Notes under the pieces: model-generated
Database searches by the model: none
What the model saw: the letters and a program-made list of their open reading frames with translations, nothing else
What the model was told of the DNA's origin: nothing
In this document: piece after piece, positions 34,401 through 43,104 of the stretch
Layout of the letters: each line of letters starts with the position of its first letter
How positions within the stretch are numbered: position 1 is the first letter of the stretch
Translations under genes and position numbers: made by a program
From: Flagellimonas hymeniacidonis
GTDB taxonomy: Bacteria > Bacteroidota > Bacteroidia > Flavobacteriales > Flavobacteriaceae
Assembly (NCBI RefSeq): GCF_008040165.1
Contig: NZ_VRUR01000002.1
Location: 124,001-188,000, forward strand
Length of the DNA: 64,000 bases
Direction of reading: 5' to 3'

Positions 34401-35642
34401 TTGAATTTAGAATTGTTTATTGCCAAGCGCCTGATTACAGGGAAGGAGCATAAAATTAGTATTTCCGCCCCTATAATAAAAATTGCCATTGCAGCTATTG
34501 CAATTGGTATTGTGATGATGCTGATCGCCATTGCTACTGGTGTAGGGCTAAAACATAAGATTAGAGAAAAAGTTGCAGCCTTTAATGGCCATATTCAAAT
34601 CTCTAATTACGATAATAATACTTCAGACGTTTCGGTTGCTCCAGTTTCCTTGATCCAGGATTTTTATCCAGAATTTAAAGATATCAATGGTATTTCCCAT
34701 GTACAGGCCGTGGCCACCAAAGGTGGAATTATTAGAACAGAGGATACATTTGAAGGGATGTTGGCCAAAGGAGTGGGCCAAGATTACAATTGGACAGTCT
34801 TTAAAGAATATATTGTTGATGGGGTACTACCAGATTTTTCAGGAAAACTTAACGATGAGGTTTTGATTTCGAGAATGATGGCAAATCGGTTACAACTTAA
34901 GGTTGGAGATTCTTTTTTCTCCTTTTTTCTGAAAGAAGGGGATGCATCCAAAGTACCTAACAATAGAAAGTTCAAAATTACAGGGATTTATGACAGCGGT
35001 TTTGAAGAGTTTGATGCTACCTATGTATTTGTCGACATTAGGCACATTCAAAGAATGAACAAATGGGAAGCAACTGAAATTGGAAATTTTGAAGTTTTTA
35101 TAGAAGATTTTGACCAACTTGAAGAGAAGAGCAATGAAATCTATGGGAAAACCCTTGCTGATTTAGACACACAAAATATTAAGACCAAATACTTCAGGAT
35201 ATTTGAATGGATAAATCTGTTCGATTTCAATATTGCGCTCATCATTGGAATAATGATTATTGTTGGAGGAATAAATATGATTACTGCACTTCTTGTTCTT
35301 ATTTTGGAACGAACTCAAATGATAGGTGTATTAAAGGCATTGGGTTCTGAAAACTGGAGCATCAGAAAAGTGTTTCTATACAATGCTACGTATTTAATTG
35401 CAATCGGGTTGCTTTGGGGTAATGGTATTGGTCTGGGTTTACTTTATCTTCAAGATAAATTCCGACTGTTTAAATTTCCAAATCCAGAAGAGTATTACAT
35501 TGAGTACATTCCGGTACATATTGATGTGCCAACGATACTCCTTTTAAACCTCGGTGTGATGCTATTGTGTTTAGTGATGTTATTATTGCCATCTTATATT
35601 ATTACCAAAATAACTCCTGTTAAGGCGATAAAGTTTGAATAG
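34401..35642 (+). CDS. FtsX-like/LolC-E-type ABC transporter permease (TTG start)
   Basis: A 413-residue permease with the LolC/LolE/MacB plan. It starts LNLELFIAKRLI, and the first helix is at about 26-48. A large periplasmic domain spans about 50-275, and three C-terminal helices begin near FNIALIIGIMIIVGGINMI. The family turn ERTQMIGVLKALG is present. The start is TTG at 34401: homology begins exactly there, no upstream ATG exists, and a promoter box lies 23 nt before it. Such permeases extract lipoproteins or export macrolide-like substrates. No ATPase gene is adjacent; the FtsE-like one at 53.7-54.4 kb is far away. Confidence 0.88.
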   Translation: MNLELFIAKRLITGKEHKISISAPIIKIAIAAIAIGIVMMLIAIATGVGLKHKIREKVAAFNGHIQISNYDNNTSDVSVAPVSLIQDFYPEFKDINGISHVQAVATKGGIIRTEDTFEGMLAKGVGQDYNWTVFKEYIVDGVLPDFSGKLNDEVLISRMMANRLQLKVGDSFFSFFLKEGDASKVPNNRKFKITGIYDSGFEEFDATYVFVDIRHIQRMNKWEATEIGNFEVFIEDFDQLEEKSNEIYGKTLADLDTQNIKTKYFRIFEWINLFDFNIALIIGIMIIVGGINMITALLVLILERTQMIGVLKALGSENWSIRKVFLYNATYLIAIGLLWGNGIGLGLLYLQDKFRLFKFPNPEEYYIEYIPVHIDVPTILLLNLGVMLLCLVMLLLPSYIITKITPVKAIKFE

Positions 35643-35703
35643 GCAACAGAAACTTTAAGGGTCTTTTTAGGCTCTGTTGGGCCAACCACCCAAATCAAAA
35701 AAC

Positions 35704-35711
35704 TATCTTTG
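35704..35711 (+). promoter_or_regulatory. Promoter -7 box (TATCTTTG)
   Basis: An exact TAnnTTTG match 8 nt before the ATG of the PLP lyase gene. Confidence 0.6.
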
Positions 35712-35719
35712 CCGCGATT

Positions 35720-36700
35720 ATGGAATATGCAAATAACATTCTTGAGACCATTGGGAATACTCCTTTGGTGAAACTCAATAAACTAACAGCAAAGCTTCCC
35801 TGTTTAGTGCTGGCAAAATACGAGACGTTCAACCCTGGAAATTCGGTTAAAGACCGCATGGCACTGCAAATGATTGAAGATGCAGAGGCCTCTGGAACCT
35901 TAAAACCTGGAGGTACTATTATTGAAGGAACTTCGGGCAATACCGGTATGGGATTGGCTTTGGCTGCAGTAGTCAAAGGCTATAAAATGATTTGTGTCAT
36001 CAGCGACAAACAGTCAAAGGAAAAGATAGATATTCTTAAAGCGGTAGGGAGCGAGGTTCATGTTTGCCCCACAGATGTAGCTCCAGAAGATCCTAGAAGC
36101 TATTATTCCACTGCAAGGCGTTTAGCTACAGAAATTCCAAACTCATGGTATGTTAACCAGTACGATAACCCTAGCAATGCCAAGGCTCATTATCTAAGCA
36201 CTGGACCAGAGATTTGGGAACAAACGGATGGTAAAGTGACCCACTTTGTTGTAGGTGTCGGCACTGGCGGAACTGTTTCGGGAGTTGGTAAATATCTTAA
36301 AGAACAAAATCCCAATGTCAAGGTTTGGGGAATTGATACCTACGGTTCTGTATTCAAAAAATATCATGAGACTGGTATTTTTGATGAAAACGAAATCTAC
36401 CCTTATGTTACCGAAGGGATTGGGGAAGATATTTTGCCAAAAAATGTTGATTTTGATATTATTGATGGCTTTACCAAGGTAACCGATAAAGATGCAGCGG
36501 TCTATACACAGCGTTTGGCCAAGGAAGAAGGCATGTTTTTAGGGAACTCTGCAGGAGCTGCCATAAAAGGGTTGTTGCAATTGGAAGAACACTTTACAAA
36601 AGATGATGTTGTTGTAGTGTTGTTCCATGATCATGGCAGTCGTTATGTAGGTAAAATGTTTAATGATGATTGGATGCGTGAGAAGGGATATATCGAGTAA
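35720..36700 (+). CDS. PLP-dependent cysteine synthase / cystathionine beta-synthase-like enzyme
   Basis: A 326-residue fold-type II PLP enzyme. It has IGNTPLVKLN, PGNSVKDRMA with the PLP Lys 44, the phosphate loop EGTSGNTGMG, GVGTGGTVSGVGKYL, and a late FHDHGSRYVGKMF. The length and the SRYVGKMFND ending resemble the catalytic core of cystathionine beta-synthases more than CysK, but no regulatory CBS pair follows. It probably makes cysteine or cystathionine from serine or O-acetylserine plus a thiol. It is followed 31 nt later by an M20 peptidase gene. Confidence 0.9.
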   Translation: MEYANNILETIGNTPLVKLNKLTAKLPCLVLAKYETFNPGNSVKDRMALQMIEDAEASGTLKPGGTIIEGTSGNTGMGLALAAVVKGYKMICVISDKQSKEKIDILKAVGSEVHVCPTDVAPEDPRSYYSTARRLATEIPNSWYVNQYDNPSNAKAHYLSTGPEIWEQTDGKVTHFVVGVGTGGTVSGVGKYLKEQNPNVKVWGIDTYGSVFKKYHETGIFDENEIYPYVTEGIGEDILPKNVDFDIIDGFTKVTDKDAAVYTQRLAKEEGMFLGNSAGAAIKGLLQLEEHFTKDDVVVVLFHDHGSRYVGKMFNDDWMREKGYIE

Positions 36701-36731
36701 AATTTGGTAAATTCATCTCAAATTAAACATT

Positions 36732-38030
36732 ATGCCTATCAAGCGTTTTTTTACCCTTTGTTTCTTATTCTTTACAGTTTCTTTTTCTGCCCAAAATCTT
36801 TCTAAAACAGAAAAGAAGATTATTGCTTCAATAGAAAAAAACAATGCAGATGCCATTACTTTTTTGGAAAAGGTTGTCAACATAAACAGTGGAACGCTAA
36901 ATGCCAAAGGAGTTAAAGAGGTAGGTATGGTTTTTAAAGATGCTTTTGAAAGTATCAATTTTGAAACCAAATGGATTGAAATGCCTTCCGAAATGAACCG
37001 CGCGGGGCATTTGTTTGCCGAAACCTCTGGTAAAAAAGGCAAAAAACTATTACTCATTGGTCATTTGGATACGGTTTTTGAAGAAGATAGCCCTTTTCAG
37101 AAATTTAAAATGGTCAACGATAGTATTGCTCATGCTCCTGGGGGAAATGATATGAAGGGTGGAGATGTAATAGTACTCTATGCCCTAAAGGCATTGCATG
37201 ATAACGGATTGTTAAAAAATGCTCAGATTACTGTCGCATTTACCGGTGATGAAGAAAGTACAGGAAAACCGCTGACAGTTAGTAGAAAAGACTTGGTAGA
37301 GGCGGCCAAAAAAAGTGATATTGCTCTAGGATTTGAAACCTCTACGGGATTTAACTACGCTACCGTAGCTAGAAGAGGATCTTCTGGATGGGCTGTTGAG
37401 GTAGAGGGAAAAAGAGCACATTCCTCAGGGATATTTAGTGAACGTACTGGTGCAGGAGCTATTTTTGAAATCTCACGTATTCTACATGAATTTTATACAG
37501 AAGTAAAGGGAGAAGATTTATTGACCTTTAATCCGGGTACGCTGTTAGGAGGTACGTTTGTGAATTTTGATAGTGCTACGAGCAAAGGAGATGTTTTCGG
37601 AAAAAGCAATGTGGTGGCCCAAAAAGCAATGGTAAGAGGTGGTTTGCGTTTTATTTCAGAAGAGCAAAAAGAAAGGGCGAGAGCGAAGATGAGGGAAATA
37701 GTATCCAACAGTCTCCCTCACACATCAGCAAAGGTGACATTTACAGATAGTTATCCAGCAATGAAACCTACAGAAGGAAACAATGGTCTTTTGAGTATTT
37801 TGAATGATGTGAGTTTGGATTTGAATCAGGGCGAAGTACTTGCTTATGACCCTGGCAAAAGAGGTGCTGCAGATGTATCTTTTGTTGCTGAATATGTTGA
37901 TTGTTTAGATGGCCTTGGTACTATGGGTTCTGGGGCACATACCCCTGAGGAAACAGTAAATCTCAATACCATTGAAGCATTGACCAAACGAACGGCAATC
38001 CTGATTTATAGACTCATTAATACCAAATAA
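36732..38030 (+). CDS. Exported M20-family metallopeptidase (glutamate carboxypeptidase-like)
   Basis: A 432-residue di-zinc peptidase with a signal peptide ending near SFSAQ. Metal-site motifs are LLIGHLDTVF (His 111, Asp 113), GGNDMKGGD (Asp 140), and TGDEESTG (Glu 174/175), with a dimerisation domain between about 210 and 320. The closing PGKRGAADVSFVAEY and GSGAHTPEETVNL carry the remaining ligands. It is similar to periplasmic carboxypeptidase G2-like enzymes that release C-terminal Glu from folates or peptides. Its stop overlaps the aldose epimerase ATG by one base. Confidence 0.9.
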   Translation: MPIKRFFTLCFLFFTVSFSAQNLSKTEKKIIASIEKNNADAITFLEKVVNINSGTLNAKGVKEVGMVFKDAFESINFETKWIEMPSEMNRAGHLFAETSGKKGKKLLLIGHLDTVFEEDSPFQKFKMVNDSIAHAPGGNDMKGGDVIVLYALKALHDNGLLKNAQITVAFTGDEESTGKPLTVSRKDLVEAAKKSDIALGFETSTGFNYATVARRGSSGWAVEVEGKRAHSSGIFSERTGAGAIFEISRILHEFYTEVKGEDLLTFNPGTLLGGTFVNFDSATSKGDVFGKSNVVAQKAMVRGGLRFISEEQKERARAKMREIVSNSLPHTSAKVTFTDSYPAMKPTEGNNGLLSILNDVSLDLNQGEVLAYDPGKRGAADVSFVAEYVDCLDGLGTMGSGAHTPEETVNLNTIEALTKRTAILIYRLINTK

Positions 38031-38806
38031 TGGTACAGCTCAAAAGGGGAAATTGTACTGCTGGAATTGATAAAGGTGAACTTATAAGCTTCATATTCGA
38101 AGAGCATGAGTTTATTCATCAAAAAGGAAGCCCTGGGTGGCGAAGTGCGGATACAGAAATGTTTCCGATTATTGGTCCATTAAATGAAACAGGCTTTAGG
38201 GTTCAGGTACCAAGAGGAAGCGGGGCCATACAAGATCAGCATGGATTGTTGCGGGAATTGGAGTATGAATTGATTTCCCAAACGGGCACTTCAGTCATCT
38301 TCAGAAAAGAATATGAGATGGGAACACGGGTGAGAAATTCCAAATTCCCAGAAAAATCAGATAAAGAATGGTTGTTTTGGCCATACAGTTTCACTTTTGA
38401 AAAATCCTTTGAGTTAAAGGAAGATAATTTGGAAATCACTTTCACTATTTCTGGCGAACGGGATATGCCCTTTATGCTGGGATACCATCCTGCGTTTAAA
38501 CTTCATACGGATAGCCCCACAATTTTTACGAATGACAGGAAAATAACCTTGGATGAGGTGTTGGTTGTGGGAAGTAGAGCCCTACAAGTTGAAAATTGTA
38601 AATCCATTACCTTAAAAGATAAAAAGGATATTAAAATTGAGATTGAAGGTTTTGAACATTTTATGTGTTGGACAGAGGTTAAAAATATGGTCTGTATTGA
38701 ACCCATTACGTTTTATCCCTATGCGATTGCGCAAAGAGAGTTGCATACCGGCTTTCAATATCTCGCTGATGCTGACGCTGTTTTTAAGGTCACCTTAAAA
38801 GTCTGA
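38030..38806 (+). CDS. Aldose 1-epimerase-family protein
   Basis: A 258-residue beta-sandwich protein of the galactose-mutarotase superfamily. Visible are MFPIIGPLNETGF near 44-56, QDQHGLLRELEYEL with a conserved His, FMLGYHPAFKLH with the second His, and MVCIEPITFYPYA carrying the catalytic Glu. It probably interconverts sugar anomers, though glucose-6-phosphate epimerase or lectin-like roles exist in the family. Translation is coupled to the M20 peptidase upstream by a one-base overlap. Confidence 0.85.
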   Translation: MVQLKRGNCTAGIDKGELISFIFEEHEFIHQKGSPGWRSADTEMFPIIGPLNETGFRVQVPRGSGAIQDQHGLLRELEYELISQTGTSVIFRKEYEMGTRVRNSKFPEKSDKEWLFWPYSFTFEKSFELKEDNLEITFTISGERDMPFMLGYHPAFKLHTDSPTIFTNDRKITLDEVLVVGSRALQVENCKSITLKDKKDIKIEIEGFEHFMCWTEVKNMVCIEPITFYPYAIAQRELHTGFQYLADADAVFKVTLKV

Positions 38807-39004
38807 TAGGCTAAAAAGTTAAAAAAATCACAATTTCTTAATAAAAAGTAGCATATTTCTTACTAACTTAGAGTTATCTCTTAAGGTGGATACCTTTATT
38901 TAATCCATCTTATAGATTGCACTTTTCCAAGGGAAACAATACGAATTCGAGTACTACGAATTCCGGTATAGGGGCCATATCAATATAAACCGATTACCTA
39001 CGTT
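38807..39004. other. Non-coding spacer with a direct repeat
   Basis: No long reading frame was seen. ACGAATTC occurs twice (38941-38948 and 38956-38963), 15 nt apart, about 40-60 nt before the microprotein at 39005. It may be a control site or chance. Confidence 0.3.
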
Positions 39005-39100
39005 ATGGATATTATATTTCCTTATATTTTGCTAGCTGCCCTGATTTTTGTCGCGTGGATTGTTTTTATGATTAAGATGTATCGCAGGATTAAAAAGTGA
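39005..39100 (+). CDS. Single-helix membrane microprotein (31 residues)
   Basis: ATG at 39005 and TGA at 39098-39100. The product starts MDIIFPYILLAALIFVAWIV and continues FMIKMYRRIKK. It is one hydrophobic helix of about 22 residues with a basic C-terminal end, so N-out/C-in orientation is likely. Such minimal proteins are often small subunits or regulators of membrane complexes, like KdpF or CydX, but it matches none that I recognise. About 200 nt of non-coding DNA with a repeated ACGAATTC word precedes it, and the convergent exonuclease gene ends 23 nt later. Support is from shape only. Confidence 0.5.
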   Translation: MDIIFPYILLAALIFVAWIVFMIKMYRRIKK

Positions 39101-39123
39101 GTTGACCAGCTACATGCTAAACA

Positions 39124-40485
39124 TTACAACACAAAAGATTCCAGTTTTGGCAATAAAGATTCTACAATTCTTTGTGCTTCCAACGTATTTCTTTGTGGAA
39201 CTATAAAGGCCTCTATATCTGCTAGCGAAGAAACTTCTAATTGCTGATTGATAAACCCGTACCCCCTGTACATACCTTCGGTGATAAGAACAACCGCATT
39301 TTCATCTTCATTTCTACCTTTTTCCTTAATAATTCTTACTTCTGATTGTATGGCTTTCATACTAGTAATGGCAGCTTCAACTTTTTTGTTGTACTCGTCC
39401 ACGAGTTCTTCACCACGACATACCCCTTCACATGAGGTTATCTCGTGGTGGGAACAAGCCGCATTCGTCTGTTGCAAATGACAATATTTTGGGCAGAGTG
39501 CAAATGCTTTGCATATTTCCTGTAAATAAGCCCTGCAATCTATTTGGTTGTAGAATATTTTAAGTGGATTAGGAACACCTTTTATTGTATTAAAGGCTAG
39601 GTGTACAATTCCTTTTCTGTCCTCATAAGCAAATATGGCATACTGCCTTACAATTCGTTTTTGAGCGCTATTATATGGTGGAAAATGTTTTTTTATTTCA
39701 GCTGATTCCATGAGTAGTGCCACAAGTTCGCTGCCTGAAAGCTTGAAATCGATATCTGCAGTTTCACTACACATTCGGATTTCCTTGGTGCTCTTATCAT
39801 AAAAGTGCCCCAAGACCCTTTTTTTAAGGTTTATGGCCTTGCCTACATAAATAATTTCACCTTTCTGGTTTTTAAAATAATATATGCCTGGCTTTTGAGG
39901 GATTTTATCGAAAACCGATTTGGATAGATGGGGAGGTAAGGTTGCTTCTTGATTTCTGGCATTCAAAAATTTTTGAAAAACTATTTCTGAATTGGGTGTT
40001 TTATGCAGTTTTTGAAACAATAAGACTGTAGCGTGTGCATCGCCTCTAGCCCTGTGTCTGTCTTTTAGTGGAATGTCAATGGCAGAACACAATTTCCCCA
40101 AACTATACGATTGTAACCCTGGGATAAGTTTACGGGACAAACGAACGGTACATAGTTTTTTTCTGGTAAAATCAATACCTAGTTGCCTAAATTCTTCTTT
40201 GATAACACCGTAATCAAAATTCACCGCATGTGCTACAAAAATACTGTCCTTGGTGATCTCAAGTACCTTAGCTGCAATTTCGGAAAAAATTGGTGCGTTT
40301 TGCACAAGCTGGTCATCAATACCGGTGAGGCCAGTTATAAAATATGGAATAGGGCATTGTGGATTTACAAGAGAGGTAAATTCGTCAACAATTTGCTCAC
40401 CATCATATTTAAAAATGGCAATCTCTGTAATCTTATTGCCTTTAATGCCGTTACCTGTGGTCTCTATGTCTATAATGGTGTACAA
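39124..40485 (-). CDS. DnaQ-type exonuclease fused to a Cho/UvrC-like GIY-YIG endonuclease
   Basis: A 453-residue fusion. Residues 1-165 are a DEDDh 3'-5' exonuclease: DIETTG (Asp 6, Glu 8), NFDYG (Asp 91), and HRARGDA (His 144, Asp 149). Residues of about 197-275 are a GIY-YIG nuclease: PGIYYF, YVGKAINLKKRV, and catalytic Glu 260 in ALLMESAEIKK. The C-terminal part resembles E. coli Cho and has Cys at 331, 335, 344, 352 and 356; the last three match the spacing of the UvrC iron-sulfur cysteines. It probably incises damaged DNA 3' to a lesion and trims the end. It is a single gene, convergent with the microprotein. Confidence 0.92.
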   Translation of the reverse strand: MYTIIDIETTGNGIKGNKITEIAIFKYDGEQIVDEFTSLVNPQCPIPYFITGLTGIDDQLVQNAPIFSEIAAKVLEITKDSIFVAHAVNFDYGVIKEEFRQLGIDFTRKKLCTVRLSRKLIPGLQSYSLGKLCSAIDIPLKDRHRARGDAHATVLLFQKLHKTPNSEIVFQKFLNARNQEATLPPHLSKSVFDKIPQKPGIYYFKNQKGEIIYVGKAINLKKRVLGHFYDKSTKEIRMCSETADIDFKLSGSELVALLMESAEIKKHFPPYNSAQKRIVRQYAIFAYEDRKGIVHLAFNTIKGVPNPLKIFYNQIDCRAYLQEICKAFALCPKYCHLQQTNAACSHHEITSCEGVCRGEELVDEYNKKVEAAITSMKAIQSEVRIIKEKGRNEDENAVVLITEGMYRGYGFINQQLEVSSLADIEAFIVPQRNTLEAQRIVESLLPKLESFVL

Positions 40486-40599
40486 ATCCTAAAAACAAAA
40501 CTTGATTGAATTTATGGATAATGTAAAAGGCGACCAAATAGAGGAGTAGTTTTAGGCTGAAGATATTAGAACTTTAGTGCCAAATTTATTGGTCGGAAA

Positions 40600-40887
40600 T
40601 TATAATAGTGTTTCCCTACCAATAACCGCCATAATAAAGAAAACGGTAATAGAAATAATCAAACAGCTTATAGCAGCGGTTGTATTTTCTGGAATAGAAA
40701 ACTCTTTTTTAATGTTATTAAGTATTGCTTTCATTGGGAACTTCTTTGAGACAAAGTTGGGAAGACCTAAGATTTTGTCATAAAGGAATCGACAAAGGAA
40801 AAGAAGATAGGATAAATAGTAAATGAAACTGGTTTTATCGAGAAACATGGTAGTTTGACCAATTTTTTGAACAGAAAATATATTCAA
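40600..40887 (-). CDS. Possible small membrane protein
   Basis: A 95-codon frame (alternative start at 40848, MFLDKTSFIYY) with a hydrophobic N-terminal segment (YYLSYLLFLCRFLYD) and a second C-terminal helix (AAISCLIISITVFFIMAVIG). The composition is plausible for a real two-helix membrane protein, and no gene overlaps it. No family recognised; the opposite-strand frame is less protein-like. The flanking bases 40486-40599 and 40888-40928 show nothing else. Confidence 0.35.
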   Translation of the reverse strand: MNIFSVQKIGQTTMFLDKTSFIYYLSYLLFLCRFLYDKILGLPNFVSKKFPMKAILNNIKKEFSIPENTTAAISCLIISITVFFIMAVIGRETLL

Positions 40888-40920
40888 AAGGAATCAGAGA
40901 ACCTATCTATATGCGAATTA

Positions 40921-40948
40921 AAAGAAATAAGCCACCAGAAGATGGCTT
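40921..40948 (-). terminator. Terminator of tmRNA
   Basis: Minus strand: AAGCCATC-TTCT-GGTGGCTT followed by ATTTCTTT. The stem has one G-T pair and lies 6 nt past the mature tmRNA 3' end. Confidence 0.8.
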
Positions 40949-40954
40949 AAAAAG

Positions 40955-41351
40955 TGGAGCCGGGGAGAGTCGAACTCCCGTCCAAACAAGCAAAGTCAAT
41001 GCTTTCTACATGCGTAGTCCTTGTTTAGTTTTCGATGCACAACCGACCAAAGACCGCCTATTGTACACTTAGCTTCTTAAAGTTTTAGTGGTATTGCCAA
41101 AGCGAACAATACCCTTATGTTGACTTTTATGGTGCTCCAAAACAGATCGCCGTCAACAAGGGCTATCCAGGAACATCTCGCTTCCCTACCTAGTAGGGAC
41201 GAGGCTAAATCCTACTATAATTCAGATTAAGCGGCAAGAGCGTAATTATTATCGCCAATTAAAAGTGTGGAAAATGAGATTAACGAGCTGTATCCCAGCG
41301 CTCGACATGCTTACATTGCCATTGGTCTCGCTGTCAAAACCGGTCGGCCCC
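40955..41351 (-). ncRNA. ssrA: Transfer-messenger RNA
   Basis: About 397 nt. The 5' end GGGGCCGACCGGTTTTGACA (from 41351 down) pairs with the 3' end GGCTCC to form the tRNA-like acceptor stem, and the T arm reads GGACGGGAGTTCGACTCTCC near 40984-40965. The tag frame at 41256-41227 encodes GDNNYALAA followed by TAA, the usual Bacteroidota degradation tag. The CCA end is not encoded: the discriminator A is followed by CT. It rescues stalled ribosomes together with SmpB, which is not in the window. Confidence 0.96.
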
Positions 41352-41501
41352 ATAATTCAAAGAACAAATATGGCGTTCCCTTTTTACAAAAGGTCGGGCT
41401 ATCGGCTGTACATGGTACCTGCCTCTATCCCTAACGCAGCGTGCAAAGGTACCCCAAAAAGTATTCCAAAAAAAGTTTTGAGCTACAACCACTAAATGTT
41501 A

Positions 41502-41516
41502 TTATTGTAACAATAA
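41502..41516. promoter_or_regulatory. Palindrome upstream of the alanine dehydrogenase-like gene
   Basis: TTATTGT-A-ACAATAA is a perfect 7+7 palindrome, 23 nt before the ATG at 41540. It is possibly an operator, for example for an Lrp/AsnC-type regulator, but no regulator gene is nearby. Confidence 0.4.
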
Positions 41517-41539
41517 CGAATTAACAAGTTATATAATTA

Positions 41540-42745
41540 ATGAAATTCGGAATCATTAGAGAACGTAAAAATCCACCAGATCGTAGGGTGGTATTGTCCC
41601 CATTAGAATGTAAAAATGTCCTTTCTACCTTTGCTGATGCAGAAATCATGGTAGAATCATCGCCCATAAGAGTCTTCACAGATAAAGAATATGAGGAAAA
41701 AGGAATTCCTGTGGTAGAAAACATGGATGGGTGCGATGTACTCCTCGGAGTAAAAGAAGTGCCAATAGAAGCGTTGATTCCCAATAAAAAATATTTCTTT
41801 TTCTCCCATACCATTAAAAAGCAGCCTTACAACCGTCCACTGCTAAATGCTATTTTAGAAAAGAACATAGAACTCTATGATCACGAGGTCATTACTAATA
41901 CCTCAGGACAACGTTTGGTTGCATTTGGCCGTTATGCAGGAATTGTTGGAGCGTATAATGGAATCCGGGCCTATGGCCTAAAGTTTGATTTATTTAACCT
42001 GCCAAAGGCAGAAACCCTTAAAGATCAACAAGCATTGATTGCAGAACTTAAAAAGGTGAAATTACCTAATATTAAAATTCTACTTACTGGTAGAGGTAGG
42101 GTAGGTAATGGATCTAGAGAAATGCTGGATGCCATGGGTCTAAAAAAAGTGAATGTTGCCGAATACCTAAAAGATACATTTAACGAGTCTGTTTACTGCC
42201 AGATAGATGCATCAGAATATAACAAACGAAAAGATGGGGTACGTGGAAACAAAGCCGATTTCTTTGCTAATCCAGAAGAGTACAGATCCAATTTTTTCCG
42301 TTTTGCAGAAGTAACAGATTTTTATATTGCAGGTCATTTTTATGGAGATGGAGCCCCCTATTTGTATACTCGAGAAGATGCAAAGCATCCCGATTTTAAC
42401 ATAAAGGTCGTGGCAGATGTAAGCTGCGATATCGATGGTCCGGTGGCAACAACCATTCGGCCTTCCACTATAGCAGAACCCATTTACGGATATGATCCTA
42501 TTGCCGAAAAAGAAATCAATTTTAAAGATACTAATGCTATAGCTGTTATGGCGGTAGATAATTTACCAGCCGAATTGCCAAGAGATGCAAGTAATGGTTT
42601 TGGAGAAGCTTTTTCTAAGCAAGTTATCCCTGCTTTTTTTAATAAGGATGAAGATGGTATTCTGGAACGTGCAAGAATGACGCAAAATGGAAAGCTGACC
42701 AAAAGGTACGCTTATCTCCAAAAATACGTTGATGGGCTAGAATAA
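41540..42745 (+). CDS. Alanine dehydrogenase / saccharopine dehydrogenase-like (AlaDh/PNT family) oxidoreductase
   Basis: A 401-residue NAD(P)-dependent dehydrogenase. The N-terminal catalytic lobe has MKFGIIRERKNPPDRRVVLSP, with the Arg and Lys expected for substrate binding, and LLGVKEVP. The dinucleotide region is KILLTGRGRVGNGS. Downstream, VADVSCDIDGPVATTIRPS is more like the lysine-forming saccharopine dehydrogenase group than bacterial Ald. It may therefore act in lysine or alanine metabolism. It is a single gene with a perfect palindrome 23 nt before its start. Confidence 0.82.
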   Translation: MKFGIIRERKNPPDRRVVLSPLECKNVLSTFADAEIMVESSPIRVFTDKEYEEKGIPVVENMDGCDVLLGVKEVPIEALIPNKKYFFFSHTIKKQPYNRPLLNAILEKNIELYDHEVITNTSGQRLVAFGRYAGIVGAYNGIRAYGLKFDLFNLPKAETLKDQQALIAELKKVKLPNIKILLTGRGRVGNGSREMLDAMGLKKVNVAEYLKDTFNESVYCQIDASEYNKRKDGVRGNKADFFANPEEYRSNFFRFAEVTDFYIAGHFYGDGAPYLYTREDAKHPDFNIKVVADVSCDIDGPVATTIRPSTIAEPIYGYDPIAEKEINFKDTNAIAVMAVDNLPAELPRDASNGFGEAFSKQVIPAFFNKDEDGILERARMTQNGKLTKRYAYLQKYVDGLE

Positions 42746-42828
42746 AGTAGGGTTGGTCGAACAGTAAAGCAACACCGTTTGCCAGAAGACATTTTTTCTT
42801 ATCTTGTCTGTCCCTTATAACCAAACTA

Positions 42829-43104
42829 GTGAAATTCAATTGGGTAATTTCTGGAGATACCAATCCAACTATTAAAAAGGTCTGTATCGATTTGGAATAT
42901 CGTTTACGGCCTAGAATAACTAAATTTTTGTTGTCGAGATTGGATAACGAATGTGATGGAGATTTTTCAAGTTTTCATTTTGATGTGGACATTACAAACC
43001 AATGGGTTTGGATATCAGAAAAAACACCTCATGACTTTATAGAAAAAATAAAGACAGATTTTGACAACGAAATCAATGGTTCTGCGCTTTTCTCCGTTGC
43101 TTAG
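42829..43104 (+). CDS. Small conserved hypothetical protein (GTG start)
   Basis: A 91-residue protein starting at GTG 42829 (product MKFNWVISGDTNPTIKKVC...). It has no signal peptide and mixed alpha/beta character, with a FHFDVDITNQWVWISEKTP strand pair in the middle. I do not recognise the family. A near-consensus TATCTTGT word lies about 20 nt upstream. The stop overlaps the convergent PHP gene by 4 nt. The reading frame and composition look real. Confidence 0.6.
   Translation: MKFNWVISGDTNPTIKKVCIDLEYRLRPRITKFLLSRLDNECDGDFSSFHFDVDITNQWVWISEKTPHDFIEKIKTDFDNEINGSALFSVA

Noticed and set aside
40577-40783. 68-codon plus-strand frame opposite the possible small membrane protein
   Set aside because: The minus-strand frame is longer and has two plausible helices; only one can be real, and this one is weaker.
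41265-41495. 76-codon plus-strand frame overlapping the tmRNA region
   Set aside because: The DNA is explained by tmRNA on the minus strand, and the frame has no protein-like features.
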